64,000 bases of DNA from RI-153 sp963721725 (GTDB lineage: Bacteria > Chloroflexota > Anaerolineae > Caldilineales > Caldilineaceae): assembly GCA_963721725.1 (NCBI GenBank), contig CAVRLX010000007.1:310001-374000 (forward strand). The letters run 5' to 3'. Of the stretch, positions 46,846 to 55,783 are shown one piece after another. Every line of letters starts with the position of its first letter. Position 1 is the first letter of the stretch. A model generated the notes under the pieces. That model saw only the letters and a list, made by a program, of their open reading frames with translations, was not told the origin of the DNA and searched no databases. The position numbers and the translations under genes are program-made.

Positions 46846-47178
46846 ATGACACTACAAGCACTCTATTTCATCGTCGGCTTTTTGTTTATCCTGGGCCTTT
46901 TCATCTATTTTATCCGCTTCGTCTCACACAAACTGAGCCACACGATTTCGGGCGAACGCTTCACCGCCATCGAGCGCGTGATCATCGCCGGGATCGTGCT
47001 GGGCGTGGTGGGCATGTTCCAGCCGTGGCTCTTTGTAGCCTATCGCTGGGGATTTATGCTGCTGCTTTTCTCCACGCTGGCCTTTATCGTCTGGAGCCAT
47101 GTCACGCCCAAAGCCACGTTCTATGGCGAAGAGGAGTTTGTGGATGTGTCGGCGAGTGAGGCTGTCAAGACAAAATGA
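46846..47178 (+). CDS. Small three-helix membrane protein
   Basis: 110 aa. Hydrophobic segments YFIVGFLFILGLFIYFIRFV, VIIAGIVLGVVGMFQPWLFV and YRWGFMLLLFSTLAFIVW, then a hydrophilic tail. GGAGG 8 nt before the ATG, inside the end of the isomerase gene. Not recognised. Confidence 0.65.
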   Translation: MTLQALYFIVGFLFILGLFIYFIRFVSHKLSHTISGERFTAIERVIIAGIVLGVVGMFQPWLFVAYRWGFMLLLFSTLAFIVWSHVTPKATFYGEEEFVDVSASEAVKTK

Positions 47179-47225
47179 ATTGCGTATTGCGTGTTGTGTC
47201 CGCTCCGAGATACGCAATACGCAAT
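47179..47225. repeat. Heptamer-repeat hairpin (14-bp perfect stem)
   Basis: ATTGCGTATTGCGT (47179-47192) pairs with ACGCAATACGCAAT (47212-47225). The heptamer TACGCAA repeats. Between the membrane protein and the cupin gene. Confidence 0.9.
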
Positions 47226-47256
47226 ACGTCGCACGCAACCCGAAAGGATTTTCCCA

Positions 47257-47655
47257 ATGAACGGTAAATTCATCCCCGCCGCCGACATGGAACGTGACCA
47301 CCCCGATCGGGGCGTCATGGGCTGGGCCAGCCGCCCCGCCACGACGGGGGCAAAGCAACTGGTTGTCATCGAGGTCACGCTAGAGCCGGGCTACGGTCAC
47401 AACTTCCACAAGCACCCGCAGCAAGAAGAGGTGATCTATGTGGTCGCTGGGGCTGTGGAACAGTGGATCGAGCGCGATCACCGCGTCTTGAAAAGTGGCG
47501 ATTCTGTCTTTATCGCCGCCGATGTGGTCCATGCCTCGTTTAACACCGGCCGCGAAACCGCCAAACTCATCGCCATCCTCGGCCCCAGCGTGGGCGAAGC
47601 GGGGTATGAATTGGAGGAAGTTTATGATCAAGAGCCGTGGCGCAGTTTGAGATGA
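47257..47655 (+). CDS. Cupin-domain protein
   Basis: 132 aa single-domain cupin: GYGHNFHKHPQQEEVIYVVA (metal-binding H, H, E) and VFIAADVVHASFNTG (second H). AAAGGA before the ATG. Probably a sugar or hydroxy-acid isomerase/binding protein in the catabolic cluster. Confidence 0.85.
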   Translation: MNGKFIPAADMERDHPDRGVMGWASRPATTGAKQLVVIEVTLEPGYGHNFHKHPQQEEVIYVVAGAVEQWIERDHRVLKSGDSVFIAADVVHASFNTGRETAKLIAILGPSVGEAGYELEEVYDQEPWRSLR

Positions 47656-47700
47656 GTGCGTGGTGCGTAGTCCGTTTTACACGCAATACGCACCACGCAC
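47656..47700. repeat. Heptamer-repeat hairpin (14-bp perfect stem)
   Basis: GTGCGTGGTGCGTA (47656-47669) pairs with TACGCACCACGCAC (47687-47700); more TACGCAC words follow to 47708. It starts right after the cupin stop. Confidence 0.92.
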
Positions 47701-47736
47701 TACGCACTATTTTATCTACCACAAGGAGACCTACCC

Positions 47737-48624
47737 ATGCACCTGTCGATGCACAATTGGATGCGAGCCGAGCCGATTGAGATCACGATTCGGCGGCTGG
47801 CAAAGTATGGCTACGAGAGCATTGAGATCAGCGGCGAACCAGAGATTTTCGACACCAAAGAAGTGGGCAAACTGCTCAAAGAGAACGGTCTGCGTTGCTG
47901 GGGATCGGTGAGCCTGATGTTCGCCGGGCGCGACCTGATCCACGCCGACCCGGCCGTGCGCGAAAGTTCGATCAAGTACATCAAAGACTGCATCACCATG
48001 GTCAAAGAACTGGACGGCCACGAAATGACCATTGTCCCCTCGCAGGTGGGCAAAGTGGCGGCCATGGCCTCGCCCGAAGAAGAGTGGGCCTGGGCCGTGG
48101 AAGGGCTGCACGAGATCTATCCCCATGCGGAGCAGGCCGGCGTGTTGATGGCGTTGGAACCGCTCAATCGCTTCGAGACCAACTTCCTCAACCGCGCCGA
48201 TCAGGCCATGCTATTGGCCGAAGAAGTGGGGCCAAACTGTGGCGTCTGTATCGACGCTTTCCATCTCAACATTGAAGAAGCCGATATGTACAAGGCCATC
48301 CGCAGTACCAAAGAGCGGCTGGTCGATTTCCATGTGGCCGACAATAACCGCATGGCCTGTGGCATGGGCGCGCTGAACTGGCCCAAAATCATCGGCACGC
48401 TCAAAGAGATCGGCTACGACGGCGCCATCACCGTTGAGTTTGTCGCCCCGTTGGATCGCACCCCGGCCAACCCGTACAAAAACGCCGTGGCCTCCGCTGA
48501 ATCCGAACTCACCCCGGAACAGCTTAAGTTCATCGAAGATCACGGCAGCGGCGTGCTCTCGGAAGAGTTCTATAGCTGGCTGGTGGAAGAGACGGCGAAG
48601 ACGCTGTTGCCGTTGATCAAGTGA
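47737..48624 (+). CDS. Sugar-phosphate isomerase/epimerase (TIM barrel) 2
   Basis: 295 aa. MHLSMHNWMRAEPIEITIRR, YGYESIEISGEPEIF, LMALEPLNRFETNFLN, VCIDAFHLNIEEADM, LVDFHVADNNRMACGMGALN and ITVEFVAP are the barrel's metal and base positions. Related to the protein at 45987 but not its copy. Intact. Probably acts on the same sugar acid or ketose in this cluster. Confidence 0.85.
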   Translation: MHLSMHNWMRAEPIEITIRRLAKYGYESIEISGEPEIFDTKEVGKLLKENGLRCWGSVSLMFAGRDLIHADPAVRESSIKYIKDCITMVKELDGHEMTIVPSQVGKVAAMASPEEEWAWAVEGLHEIYPHAEQAGVLMALEPLNRFETNFLNRADQAMLLAEEVGPNCGVCIDAFHLNIEEADMYKAIRSTKERLVDFHVADNNRMACGMGALNWPKIIGTLKEIGYDGAITVEFVAPLDRTPANPYKNAVASAESELTPEQLKFIEDHGSGVLSEEFYSWLVEETAKTLLPLIK

Positions 48625-48642
48625 GATCCTAGTTCGTGGTGA

Positions 48643-48686
48643 CGTAGTGCGTGTTGAAACAGACGTATGACGCGTCAACGCACTAC
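48643..48686. repeat. Heptamer-type hairpin with imperfect stem
   Basis: GTAGTGCG(TG)TTGA (48643-48656) pairs with TCAACGCACTAC (48675-48686). A looser member of the same family. Confidence 0.7.
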
Positions 48687-48728
48687 ATCGTTACCTGTAT
48701 TTATTCTTCATCTTTTGAGTGAGCGCCC

Positions 48729-49905
48729 ATGATCATCCGCGATGTTGACGCCGTCTGGCTGCACTGCCCGATTCCATACGAAAAACAACACGTTTCCGAC
48801 TTTGGTCGCGTCAGCAGTTTTGACATGACCTTGGTCACCATCACCACCGAGGACGGGCTGACCGGCTACGGCGAGGCCAAAGCGGCCGTGGGCAGTGCAG
48901 GTGTCTGCGCCGCGCTGGTGACCTGTGTGCGCAACGAACTGCGCCCGCTGCTTGTGGGGCAGGATGCCCGCCAGATTCACGCGGCTATGGGAAGTGATGT
49001 ACAACGGCTCGCGCGATCACTATGCCCTGACCCGCGGCCGTGCATTCCCCATCCTGGGACGGCGTGGCCTCACCATCTCGGCCATGAGCGGCGTGGACAT
49101 GGCGCTGTGGGACCTTTTGGGCAAGTCGCTGGGCGTGCCGGTGCTGCAACTGTTGGGCGGGCGCTGTCGAGATCAGATGCCCGCCTATGCCAGCGGTGGC
49201 TGGGCCGACGTAAACGGAATCGGCGCGCAACTGCAAGGCTACGTGGATCGCGGCTTCAACGCGGTCAAGATGCGCGTCGGTGTCATGGATGGCACGGTGG
49301 CTAACAGCGTGGCCCGTGTGCGCGCCGCCCGCGCCACCCTCGGCCCCGACATCGGCATTATGGCAGACGCTCACGGCACCTACAGCGTGCCCGAAGCCAA
49401 GCAATTTTGTCGAGCGCTGGAAGATTGCAACCTGCGCTGGTTCGAGGAACCCATCAATGCTGACAACCCGGCAGGCACAGCGGCGGTGCGCGCCGTCACC
49501 ACCATGCCTATCTCCGCCGGGGAGAGCGAATATACCCGCTTTGACTTTCGCACTCTTATCGAGGCCAACGCCGTGGACGTGCTTCAGCCCGATTTGGCGA
49601 TCTGTGGCGGCATCACCGAAGGGCGGCGCATTGCCGAACTGGCCGCCACGCATCAACTGGAACTGGCCCCCCACTGCTGGGGATCGGCTTTCTCGTTCAT
49701 GGCCGGGGTGAGCCTGGCCTTTGCCAGCCCTGCCGCCACGATTATCGAATTCTCCGTAGGGGCCAATCCCCTGCTGCATGACCTGGTCGAAGAGGAGATC
49801 CGCGCCCACGACGGCATGATCTCCGCGCCGGAACGCCCTGGTTTGGGCGTTACCCCGCGGCCCGAGTTCATCGCCCAGTTTCGCCGGGAAGATGGCCGCG
49901 TATGA
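48729..49905 (+). CDS. Enolase-superfamily (mandelate racemase/dehydratase) protein, frameshifted
   Basis: About 391 aa. First frame: FDMTLVTITTEDGLTGYGEA. Second frame from about 48990: RLWEVMYNGSRDHYALTRGR, GFNAVKMRVG (catalytic K), MADAHGTY (D), WFEEPI (E), SAGESEYTRFDFR (E) and LAPHCWGSAFSFMAG (H base). One extra base in CACGCGGCTATGG (48977-48990). Likely dehydrates a sugar acid. Stop overlaps the next ATG (ATGA). Confidence 0.88.
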
Positions 49906-50837
49906 CCATCCTCCTCTTGGAGACAATCCACGACGACGCCCATGCACCTGCTCGCCGACGTATGGACCGGTGGTGCTGGCAACCCTAGACGATCCCACGG
50001 GCGGGGCAGACCCTGCCACCGTGGAAGCGATTCTCACCCGCGGCCGCGGACAGATCCCGCGGGCATTTATGGATCGCTTCCCCCATCTGCGCGCCGTGGC
50101 CCGCTGCGGTGTCGGGCTGGACAATATTGACACGGACGCCGCCGCCGAGCGCGGCATCCCGGTGATCTACGCGCCGGACAGCACCACCGTTGCCGTGGCC
50201 GAACACACCATTTTGCTTATGCTGGCGCTGGGGCGGCGCTTAACCACCCTGGCCGCTGCCGTGGCCGCGGGCGACTGGGCCATCCGCAACGGCTACAGCG
50301 GCACCGAACTGGCGGGCAAAACTCTGGGCATTGTGGGCATGGGATCGATTGGGCGGCGGGTGGCAACATTGGCAACCGCGCTGGGCCTTAAAGTTGTCTA
50401 TTGGAGCCAGACCAGCCGCGACGAACGCTTTCCGCTGCTGCCTCTCTCCGATCTGCTGGCGGTGGCCGATGTGGTGAGCCTGCACCTCGCCCTCACGCCC
50501 GCCACGCGCCACCTGATCGACGCCGCCGCGCTGGCGCGCATGAAGCCGGGTGCATTGCTAATCAACACGGCGCGGCGGACAGATCATCGACCAAGCCGCG
50601 CTGTTCTCCGCCCTTGAACACGGTCATCTGGGCGGTTTTGCCGCCGATGTGCTGGACGCCGAACCGCCCGAGCCTGCCGACCCCATTTTGCGCCACCCCC
50701 GCACGCTCTTCACGCCTCACGTTGCCGCCATCACCGACACCACCTATCGCACAATCTGCGTGCGCACAGCGCAGAATGTGCTTGCCGTGCTGCGCGGCGA
50801 AGCGCCTGAGGCTGCGTCTGTCTTTACAAAAAAGTAG
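49902..50837 (+). CDS. D-2-hydroxyacid dehydrogenase (SerA/GhrB-like), frameshifted
   Basis: About 311 aa. NAD-binding LAGKTLGIVGMGSIGRRVAT, VARCGVGLDNIDTDAAAERG, substrate loop PGALLINTARG with RG shifted out of frame, and FAADVLDAEPPEPADPILRH then HVAAIT (H). Three single-base breaks at about 49943, 49965 and 50578. Converts 2-keto acids and D-2-hydroxy acids, matching the neighbouring dehydratase. Start ATG 49902 overlaps the previous stop. Confidence 0.87.
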
Positions 50838-50854
50838 CGGTTCCGTCGGAAATT

Positions 50855-50914
50855 AGCGTAACCGTAAATATTCAGGTCTAGGGTGCGCCGTACCTGAATA
50901 TTTACGGTTACGCT
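50855..50914. repeat. Long intergenic inverted repeat (23-bp perfect stem)
   Basis: Left arm 50855-50877 and right arm 50892-50914, 14-nt loop carrying AGGGTGCG. The arms begin AGCGTAACC and end ATATTCAGGT. It is one of three sites sharing TATTCAGG..AGGGT (17466, 27931). Confidence 0.92.
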
Positions 50915-50999
50915 TAGAAATATATGTTCGCCCTCGGCCAGTGCTACTTCATCCAGGGTGTCACCCTCAACGATCTGAAGGAATAAGAAAGAGGCTGTC

Positions 51000-52066
51000 T
51001 TGATAGACAACGTAATCACAGACGTGACTTCAGCTACACCCGCATGGTTGACTGAGATCCTGTGCCAACAGGGCTACATGCACGCGGGAACGGTGCGTGT
51101 CGTATCTCCAACCGATGTGGCGACCAGCCCCGTCACCACCCGTTGCCGTCTGCGCATTGACTACAGCGACGACGCCAGCAGGCATTTGGCTGCCCCGCTC
51201 GCTTTTCCTCAAGATCAGTAATCCTGGCTTTGCGTATAACGATGAGTTGCCTGTGGCGTTTTACAACCAGTGTGCTGCCACAGATAGCGCAAGGATGGCA
51301 AGGGAACTGGCCCTTTTTGACTTGCCTGGATGCGGTCTGGTCTGCCGAACGCAAGAGCTATCACCTGCTATTGGCTGATCTCACCGAGACACACGTCAGC
51401 ACGGAGACTGGCGCACCGCCCATCCATCGGCTCGGCGAACAACTCATGGAAGCCTATGCTCAGTTCCACGCTTTCTGGTGGGATCATCCAGCGTTGGGTC
51501 GTACTGTCGGCTCTTGCCTGAGTCGCTATGCGATTGATGAGTATGAGGCAAAGATTGAGGCAGAGTTGAATCGAATGTCAGAAACCAGCCGATCTGCGCT
51601 CTCTGAGGATGAGATTTCTTTCTTGCGTCGGCTGCCCACATGCTGGCCGCAACGACGCCGGGAGCGCATTGTGGCCGGGAGGCAACTCACGCTTGTGCAT
51701 CGAGACCCACATCCCGGCAATTTTCTCTACCCTCACGATCCCGCGATACACACGGTCAAGTTGATCGACTGGCAAAGCTGGCGAGTTGATCCAGGCACAG
51801 ATGATATGGCCTACCTCATGGCCTTCCACTGGCCCGCATCCGTGCGCGCCGAATCGGAAGAGAGGCTTTTGCGCCACTATCATACCCATCTCCTTGCGGC
51901 GGGGGTAAAGGCATATACGTGGGACACCTGTCTGGACGACTACCGAGCTTCGATCCTACGCTTCCTGGGTATTATGGTAATCCACGGACAGCACGCCGCT
52001 AACCAGCAACGGTTAAAGCGAGGGATTGCTGCCGCGATTGATTGGCACTGTACATCCATCATCTGA
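51000..52066 (+). CDS. Aminoglycoside/choline kinase-like phosphotransferase, frameshifted
   Basis: About 355 aa. Kinase-like APH fold: LTLVHRDPHPGNFLYP (catalytic HxDxHxxN) and KLIDWQSWRVDPGTDDMAYL (second D) are in the last frame. The N terminus (AWLTEILCQQGYMHAGTVRV) and the middle (LFLKISNPGFAYNDELPVAF) are in other frames; breaks near 51180 and 51322. TTG start at 51000 (AGAGG upstream). Could phosphorylate a sugar in the cluster or an antibiotic; unknown. Confidence 0.78.
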
Positions 52067-52080
52067 AGAGGACTGATCCC

Positions 52081-52416
52081 ATGCGCGAAAGCCACACCGC
52101 GGTTGTCGAACGCAACATCACCTGGACGGGCGCGTTCGAGATTGAACCCTATGAAACGGCCTGGGCCGGGGAAGCCATCTATTTTGTGCGGGCATTGGAC
52201 GCCGTGCGCCTGCCCGAAGGAATCGTGGCGCGCGTGCAGATCTCGCCCGACGGCATCCGTTGGGCCGACGAAGGCACAGAGTTGCCCCTGCCCAACCAAC
52301 CCGACGAGGTCACTTTCTGCAAGATCCGCCACTTCGGCGGCTGGCTGCGCGCCGTGGGCGAATTGCCCGAGGGCGCAAGTGTGACGGTGATTGTCTATTT
52401 AATGTTGAAGGAATGA
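52081..52416 (+). CDS. Hypothetical protein, DUF6772-cluster neighbour
   Basis: 111 aa, beta-rich and compact (ESHTAVVERNITWTGAFEIE; GIVARVQISPDGIRWADEGT; CKIRHFGGWLRAVGELPEG). No named family recognised; the pattern resembles a jelly-roll that binds carbohydrate. ATG 52081 with GAGGA upstream. Between the phosphotransferase and a larger protein of unknown function. Confidence 0.6.
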   Translation: MRESHTAVVERNITWTGAFEIEPYETAWAGEAIYFVRALDAVRLPEGIVARVQISPDGIRWADEGTELPLPNQPDEVTFCKIRHFGGWLRAVGELPEGASVTVIVYLMLKE

Positions 52417-52417
52417 C

Positions 52418-52480
52418 GACAGACCGCAGACGGCAGACGACGGACCGCAAAATACGGAATACGCACTACGCACTACGAAA
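52418..52480. repeat. Short tandem repeats before the 52.5-kb gene
   Basis: A hexa/heptamer mixture (GACGACAGACCGCAGACGG) followed by TACGCAC heptamers to about 52480. No stable hairpin of 14 bp or more. Confidence 0.7.
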
Positions 52481-52490
52481 GAATACACCT

Positions 52491-53549
52491 ATGAACCAAC
52501 AACAGACTCTTCTCCTCGATCCCGCCCTCTCCCGTTTCGATCCGCTGCCCAAAATTCTCTTTGCCGATGATTTTGACCGGGGCTTGCAGGGCTGGACCGG
52601 GCTGATCGGCAACTATGAAAATTCGCTCAATTCCATGCTGCCGCCCTATCGCGATCTGCGCCCGCCGCAGTTGAGCAACCTCACCGTGTGGGACACCGGC
52701 ACGGATGGCTCGCTGAACGGCACCTATGGCATGAAACTGGCGACGCGGCCACGCGCTGGCTCGTTTGCCGTTGCCATCAAACGGGCGACCTTCCGTCACA
52801 TTGGGCCGATCCGATTGGAACTCTATTTCACCTTCAAGCCCGAAGCCTCGGAGCTGCGCCTCTCCGAGACCGACGTGCGCGCCGTGGGCTTTCTTGTTCG
52901 ATCTGCAAGATAGCGACAAAAAGGAGAGTCCGTATCGGGTCATGCCGCACCTGCGCTATCTCAACGCTGTGGATGGGCGGGCCGTGGGGCAGTGGCAGTA
53001 TAAAGAGCAGTTGGAGACGCTACACGACATTGGCGGCAGCGGCAAGACCAAATCGCACTTTCACCTGGCCGCCGAGGGCTGGCGCGATCTGCCCGGCGGC
53101 GATCAAAAGCTCTGCTACAACGAGATCGCCACCAAGCACAACTGGCACTATCTGCGCCTGGATTTTGATCTGGCCGAGATGGCCTTTTTGCGCTTCCAAT
53201 GCAATGATCGCGTTTTCGACGTAGCCGACATCGAACCCATGCGCATGCCCGCCATGGCGAACCTGTGGTGCATGCTCAACACGGTCTTCTTCGTGGAGAC
53301 GGATCTGGATAAGCGGGCCTTTTTGTATGTGGATTCAGTGGTGCTGTCGGGGGCGGGGTAAATACCGCGGAGAATGGCATTGCTAACGTGTCGACCAACG
53401 CGCTGGCGGCGTACTGTCTCGACAAGGGACTGATCCCGCGCCAGGTGCGTAACGACGAGGCGCATTTGGCCGATTTCCAGAAGATGATCACAGAGACGCT
53501 GGGCTTTGTGCTCGAATGGCCTGAGTATGCACGGATTACGCCACGATAG
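52491..53549 (+). CDS. Conserved protein of unknown function, frameshifted
   Basis: About 350 aa after correction. First frame: LFADDFDRGLQGWTGLIGNY, PYRDLRPPQLSNLTVWDTGT, TRPRAGSFAVAIKRATFRHI. Second: FLFDLQDSDKKESPYRVMPH, GGDQKLCYNEIATKHNWHYL, RFQCNDRVFDVADIEPMRMP. Third: GIANVSTNALAAYCLDKGLI, TETLGFVLEWPEYARITPR. Shifts near 52898 and in the G-run at 53351-53360. Beta-sandwich-like; I think related to DUF6772 proteins of Caldilineae but am not sure. May be a carbohydrate-binding or lyase-type protein of this cluster. Confidence 0.6.
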
Positions 53550-53564
53550 GGGGGAGGATAATGA

Positions 53565-53597
53565 GTAATGAGTAGGGGAGGTTGACCTACTCATTAC
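53565..53597. repeat. Heptamer-type hairpin (12-bp perfect stem)
   Basis: GTAATGAGTAGG (53565-53576) pairs with CCTACTCATTAC (53586-53597), 9-nt loop. Closes the catabolic region. Confidence 0.88.
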
Positions 53598-53676
53598 TTG
53601 TTTAAGTTACTGCCGTCAGTATAAACTGCTTCACTTTATCGCCCCTCATCTCTGTCAATTTTTCCCTGTTTGCGTC

Positions 53677-53705
53677 TCCTTTCCCGGCGCGCTATAATCT
53701 TCTCA
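53677..53705 (+). promoter_or_regulatory. Candidate promoter upstream of the cox cluster
   Basis: TATAAT is present at about 53692-53697 with TTGCGT 17 nt upstream. The -35 is weak. The long leader to coxG (>200 nt) holds the tandem palindrome at 53778-53810. Confidence 0.5.
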
Positions 53706-53777
53706 GCCCATTTGCCCATACTTGATTCAAACCGTGTCCCCATTTTTTGTTCAAATCAGGCCTTACGCCGTCGCCCC

Positions 53778-53810
53778 AGAAGTTAAACTTTTCTGAAAAG
53801 TTCAACTTCT
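53778..53810. promoter_or_regulatory. Tandem palindromic operator (two AAGTT-N-AACTT sites)
   Basis: AAGTTAAACTT is centred near 53785 and AAGTTCAACTT near 53803, 18 bp apart. Together they form a 15-bp imperfect inverted repeat around CTG with one mismatch. This looks like a pair of repressor or activator sites upstream of coxG. Confidence 0.72.
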
Positions 53811-53930
53811 CCTATCGCAACTGCTTAGTGCGTAAGTCCTGCTACTCTATCTTCCAAGCAACGATGAGCGCGTGCCTATCCCCGGTCAATGGGCGCTGAT
53901 TGTATTTAATTCCCCCAAAAGAGGTAGATC

Positions 53931-54593
53931 ATGATACGACTCGAAGGCGCATACACGTTTAACGCTCCCCAGAACGTTGTGTGGGAGGCGGTGCGCGATC
54001 CCAATATATTGTCACAGGTCTTGCCCGGCTGCGAACGACTGGAAGCGGTGGGCGAGAACGAATACGAAGGCGAGATCAACATCCGCGTGGGGCCAGTGCA
54101 GGGTAAATTTCAGGGCAAAGTTACCCTGAGCAACATCTTTGAACCGGACAGCTATCACATTGACATTCAAGGCCAGGGCCAGCCCGGCTTTGTCAAGGGC
54201 GCGGGCGATCTCAAGCTGGAAGCCGATGGCGACAAAACCACGCTCAACTATACCGGCGAAGCGCAGATCAGCGGACGCATTGCCAGTGTGGGCCAGCGCC
54301 TCATGGATAGCAGCGCCCGCTCCATCACCCGCCAGGGGCTGGAATCGTTGGACAAGTTGATTCAGGCCCGGCTGCACCCGCCCACCGAGAGCACCGACAG
54401 TGGCAAACTCGCCGAGCCGTCCAAGATCACGCCGCCCTCCACCACACAGGTGGCCGCCGAGGTGGCGAAAGATGTGATCAAAGACTTTGTGCCGCCAGAG
54501 CAACAGTCGAATCTGCGCGCTTTTGGCATCATTGCGGCGGGGGTCATTGCCATTTTGTGGATGTACGGGCTGCTGTTTGGCAGCGACGAATAG
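53931..54593 (+). CDS. coxG: CoxG-like SRPBCC protein with C-terminal membrane anchor
   Basis: 220 aa. SRPBCC fold: GAYTFNAPQNVVWEAVRDPN, LPGCERLEAVGENEYEGEIN, ISGRIASVGQRLMDSSARSI. A linker (AEPSKITPPSTTQ) leads to a membrane helix (RAFGIIAAGVIAILWMYGLL). CoxG is known to anchor the CO dehydrogenase to the membrane. First gene of the cluster; AGAGGTAGATC before the ATG. Confidence 0.87.
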   Translation: MIRLEGAYTFNAPQNVVWEAVRDPNILSQVLPGCERLEAVGENEYEGEINIRVGPVQGKFQGKVTLSNIFEPDSYHIDIQGQGQPGFVKGAGDLKLEADGDKTTLNYTGEAQISGRIASVGQRLMDSSARSITRQGLESLDKLIQARLHPPTESTDSGKLAEPSKITPPSTTQVAAEVAKDVIKDFVPPEQQSNLRAFGIIAAGVIAILWMYGLLFGSDE

Positions 54594-54621
54594 ACCTCAT
54601 GTCGTACCCTGTGGAGGATGT

Positions 54622-55173
54622 ATGGCTGTCAAAACAAAGGCCACTATTGAAGATCTCTACAACGCACCCGACGGCTGCAAAGCTGAGCTTGTTGACGGAG
54701 CATTGGTGATCATGTCGCCAACCGGAGATACGCCTGGATATGCCGGGGACGAAATTTTCGTGAGCCTGCACGCCTATGCACGGCAGACGCGGCGTGGTCG
54801 TGCCGTCGGCGATAACAAAGGATTTCGCGTCGATCTGCCGAATCGCCGCTCCTTTAGTCCAGATGCTGCCTATTACATCGGCCCGCGCACGGGTATGAAG
54901 TTTTTCCAGGGTGCGCCGGTCTTTGCCGTGGAAGTACGCAGTGAAAACGACTATGGTCCCGAAGCCGAGGCAAAGATGGCGCAAAAGCGGCATGATTACT
55001 TTGTCGCGGGCACGCTCGTGGTCTGGGATGTGGATCTGCTGAGCGAGAATGTGGTCACGGTCTACCGGGCCATCGATCCGGACAACCCCACTGTCTATCG
55101 GCGTGGGGAGGTGGCCGAAGCAGAGCCTGCCGTGCCCGGCTGGTGCATGGCGGTGAACGATCTCTTTGCATAA
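54622..55173 (+). CDS. Uma2-family (DUF820) endonuclease-like protein
   Basis: 183 aa. KAELVDGALVIMSPTGDTPG, SFSPDAAYYIGP (catalytic D), APVFAVEVRSENDYGPEAEA (ExK-like), WDVDLLSENVVTVYRA. Uma2 proteins have a PD-(D/E)xK restriction-like fold. GGAGG before ATG 54622. It sits between coxG and coxS, where no such gene is expected, so it was likely inserted. Confidence 0.82.
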   Translation: MAVKTKATIEDLYNAPDGCKAELVDGALVIMSPTGDTPGYAGDEIFVSLHAYARQTRRGRAVGDNKGFRVDLPNRRSFSPDAAYYIGPRTGMKFFQGAPVFAVEVRSENDYGPEAEAKMAQKRHDYFVAGTLVVWDVDLLSENVVTVYRAIDPDNPTVYRRGEVAEAEPAVPGWCMAVNDLFA

Positions 55174-55231
55174 CCCTAGTTACCCCACGTAGGTTTCGTA
55201 TTTGTCCACTTGTAAAAGGAGAGAACGATCC

Positions 55232-55720
55232 ATGAGCATTCCGATTCAGTTGGAGGTCAACGGCAAGCGTGTGGAAAAGAGCGTCGAGCCGCGGTTGCTG
55301 CTCGTCCATTTTCTGCGCGATGTGCTTTCGTTGACGGGAACCAAGATTGGCTGTGATACCAGCCAGTGCGGCGCTTGCACCATTTTGCTGGATGGCAAAG
55401 CGGTGAAGTCCTGCACGGTGCTGGCGGTGCAGGCCGATGGCAGCAGCCTCACCACAATTGAGGGGCTTGCCAACGGCAAATATCACCCCATGCAGCAGGC
55501 CTTTTGGGATAACCACGGCCTCCAGTGCGGGTATTGCACGCCCGGCATGATCATGTCGGCGGTGGATCTGCTGGCGCAGAATCCCAACCCCAACGAAGAA
55601 GAGATTCGCGAAGGGCTGAAGGGCAACCTCTGTCGCTGCACAGGCTATCACAACATTGTGAAGGCCGTGGCAGAGGCGGGGGGCGTGTTGCGCGGTGAAG
55701 GTGAGAAGGTTCATGCGTAG
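55232..55720 (+). CDS. coxS: Molybdenum hydroxylase small subunit ([2Fe-2S], CoxS type)
   Basis: 162 aa. IPIQLEVNGKRVEKSVEPRL, then the plant-type [2Fe-2S] cluster CDTSQCGACTILLDGKAVKS with a fourth Cys, then CGYCTPGMIMSAVDLLAQ and GNLCRCTGYHNIVKAV for the second cluster. Passes electrons from the Mo centre to FAD. AAAGGAG before ATG 55232. Confidence 0.95.
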   Translation: MSIPIQLEVNGKRVEKSVEPRLLLVHFLRDVLSLTGTKIGCDTSQCGACTILLDGKAVKSCTVLAVQADGSSLTTIEGLANGKYHPMQQAFWDNHGLQCGYCTPGMIMSAVDLLAQNPNPNEEEIREGLKGNLCRCTGYHNIVKAVAEAGGVLRGEGEKVHA

Positions 55721-55764
55721 GGCGTAGTCCGTCTGTTTCTATCTACGCACCACGCACTACGCAT
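55713..55764. repeat. Heptamer-repeat hairpin after coxS
   Basis: ATGCGTAG at 55713-55720 pairs with CTACGCAT (ends about 55764); the right side carries TACGCACCACGCACTACGCA. It begins inside the coxS stop codon. Confidence 0.75.
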
Positions 55765-55783
55765 TCAAAAGGAGACTTTTTCT

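Noticed and set aside
45987..47159. A 390-aa product for isomerase 1 reading through the membrane-protein gene
   Set aside because: The barrel is complete by 46842, the extension is Arg/His-rich without homology-like pattern, and the overlapping frame has a ribosome-binding site and three membrane helices.
47179..47708. Repeated TACGCAC words as a CRISPR array
   Set aside because: Units are 7 nt without spacers of constant length and form hairpins between genes; no cas genes are present.
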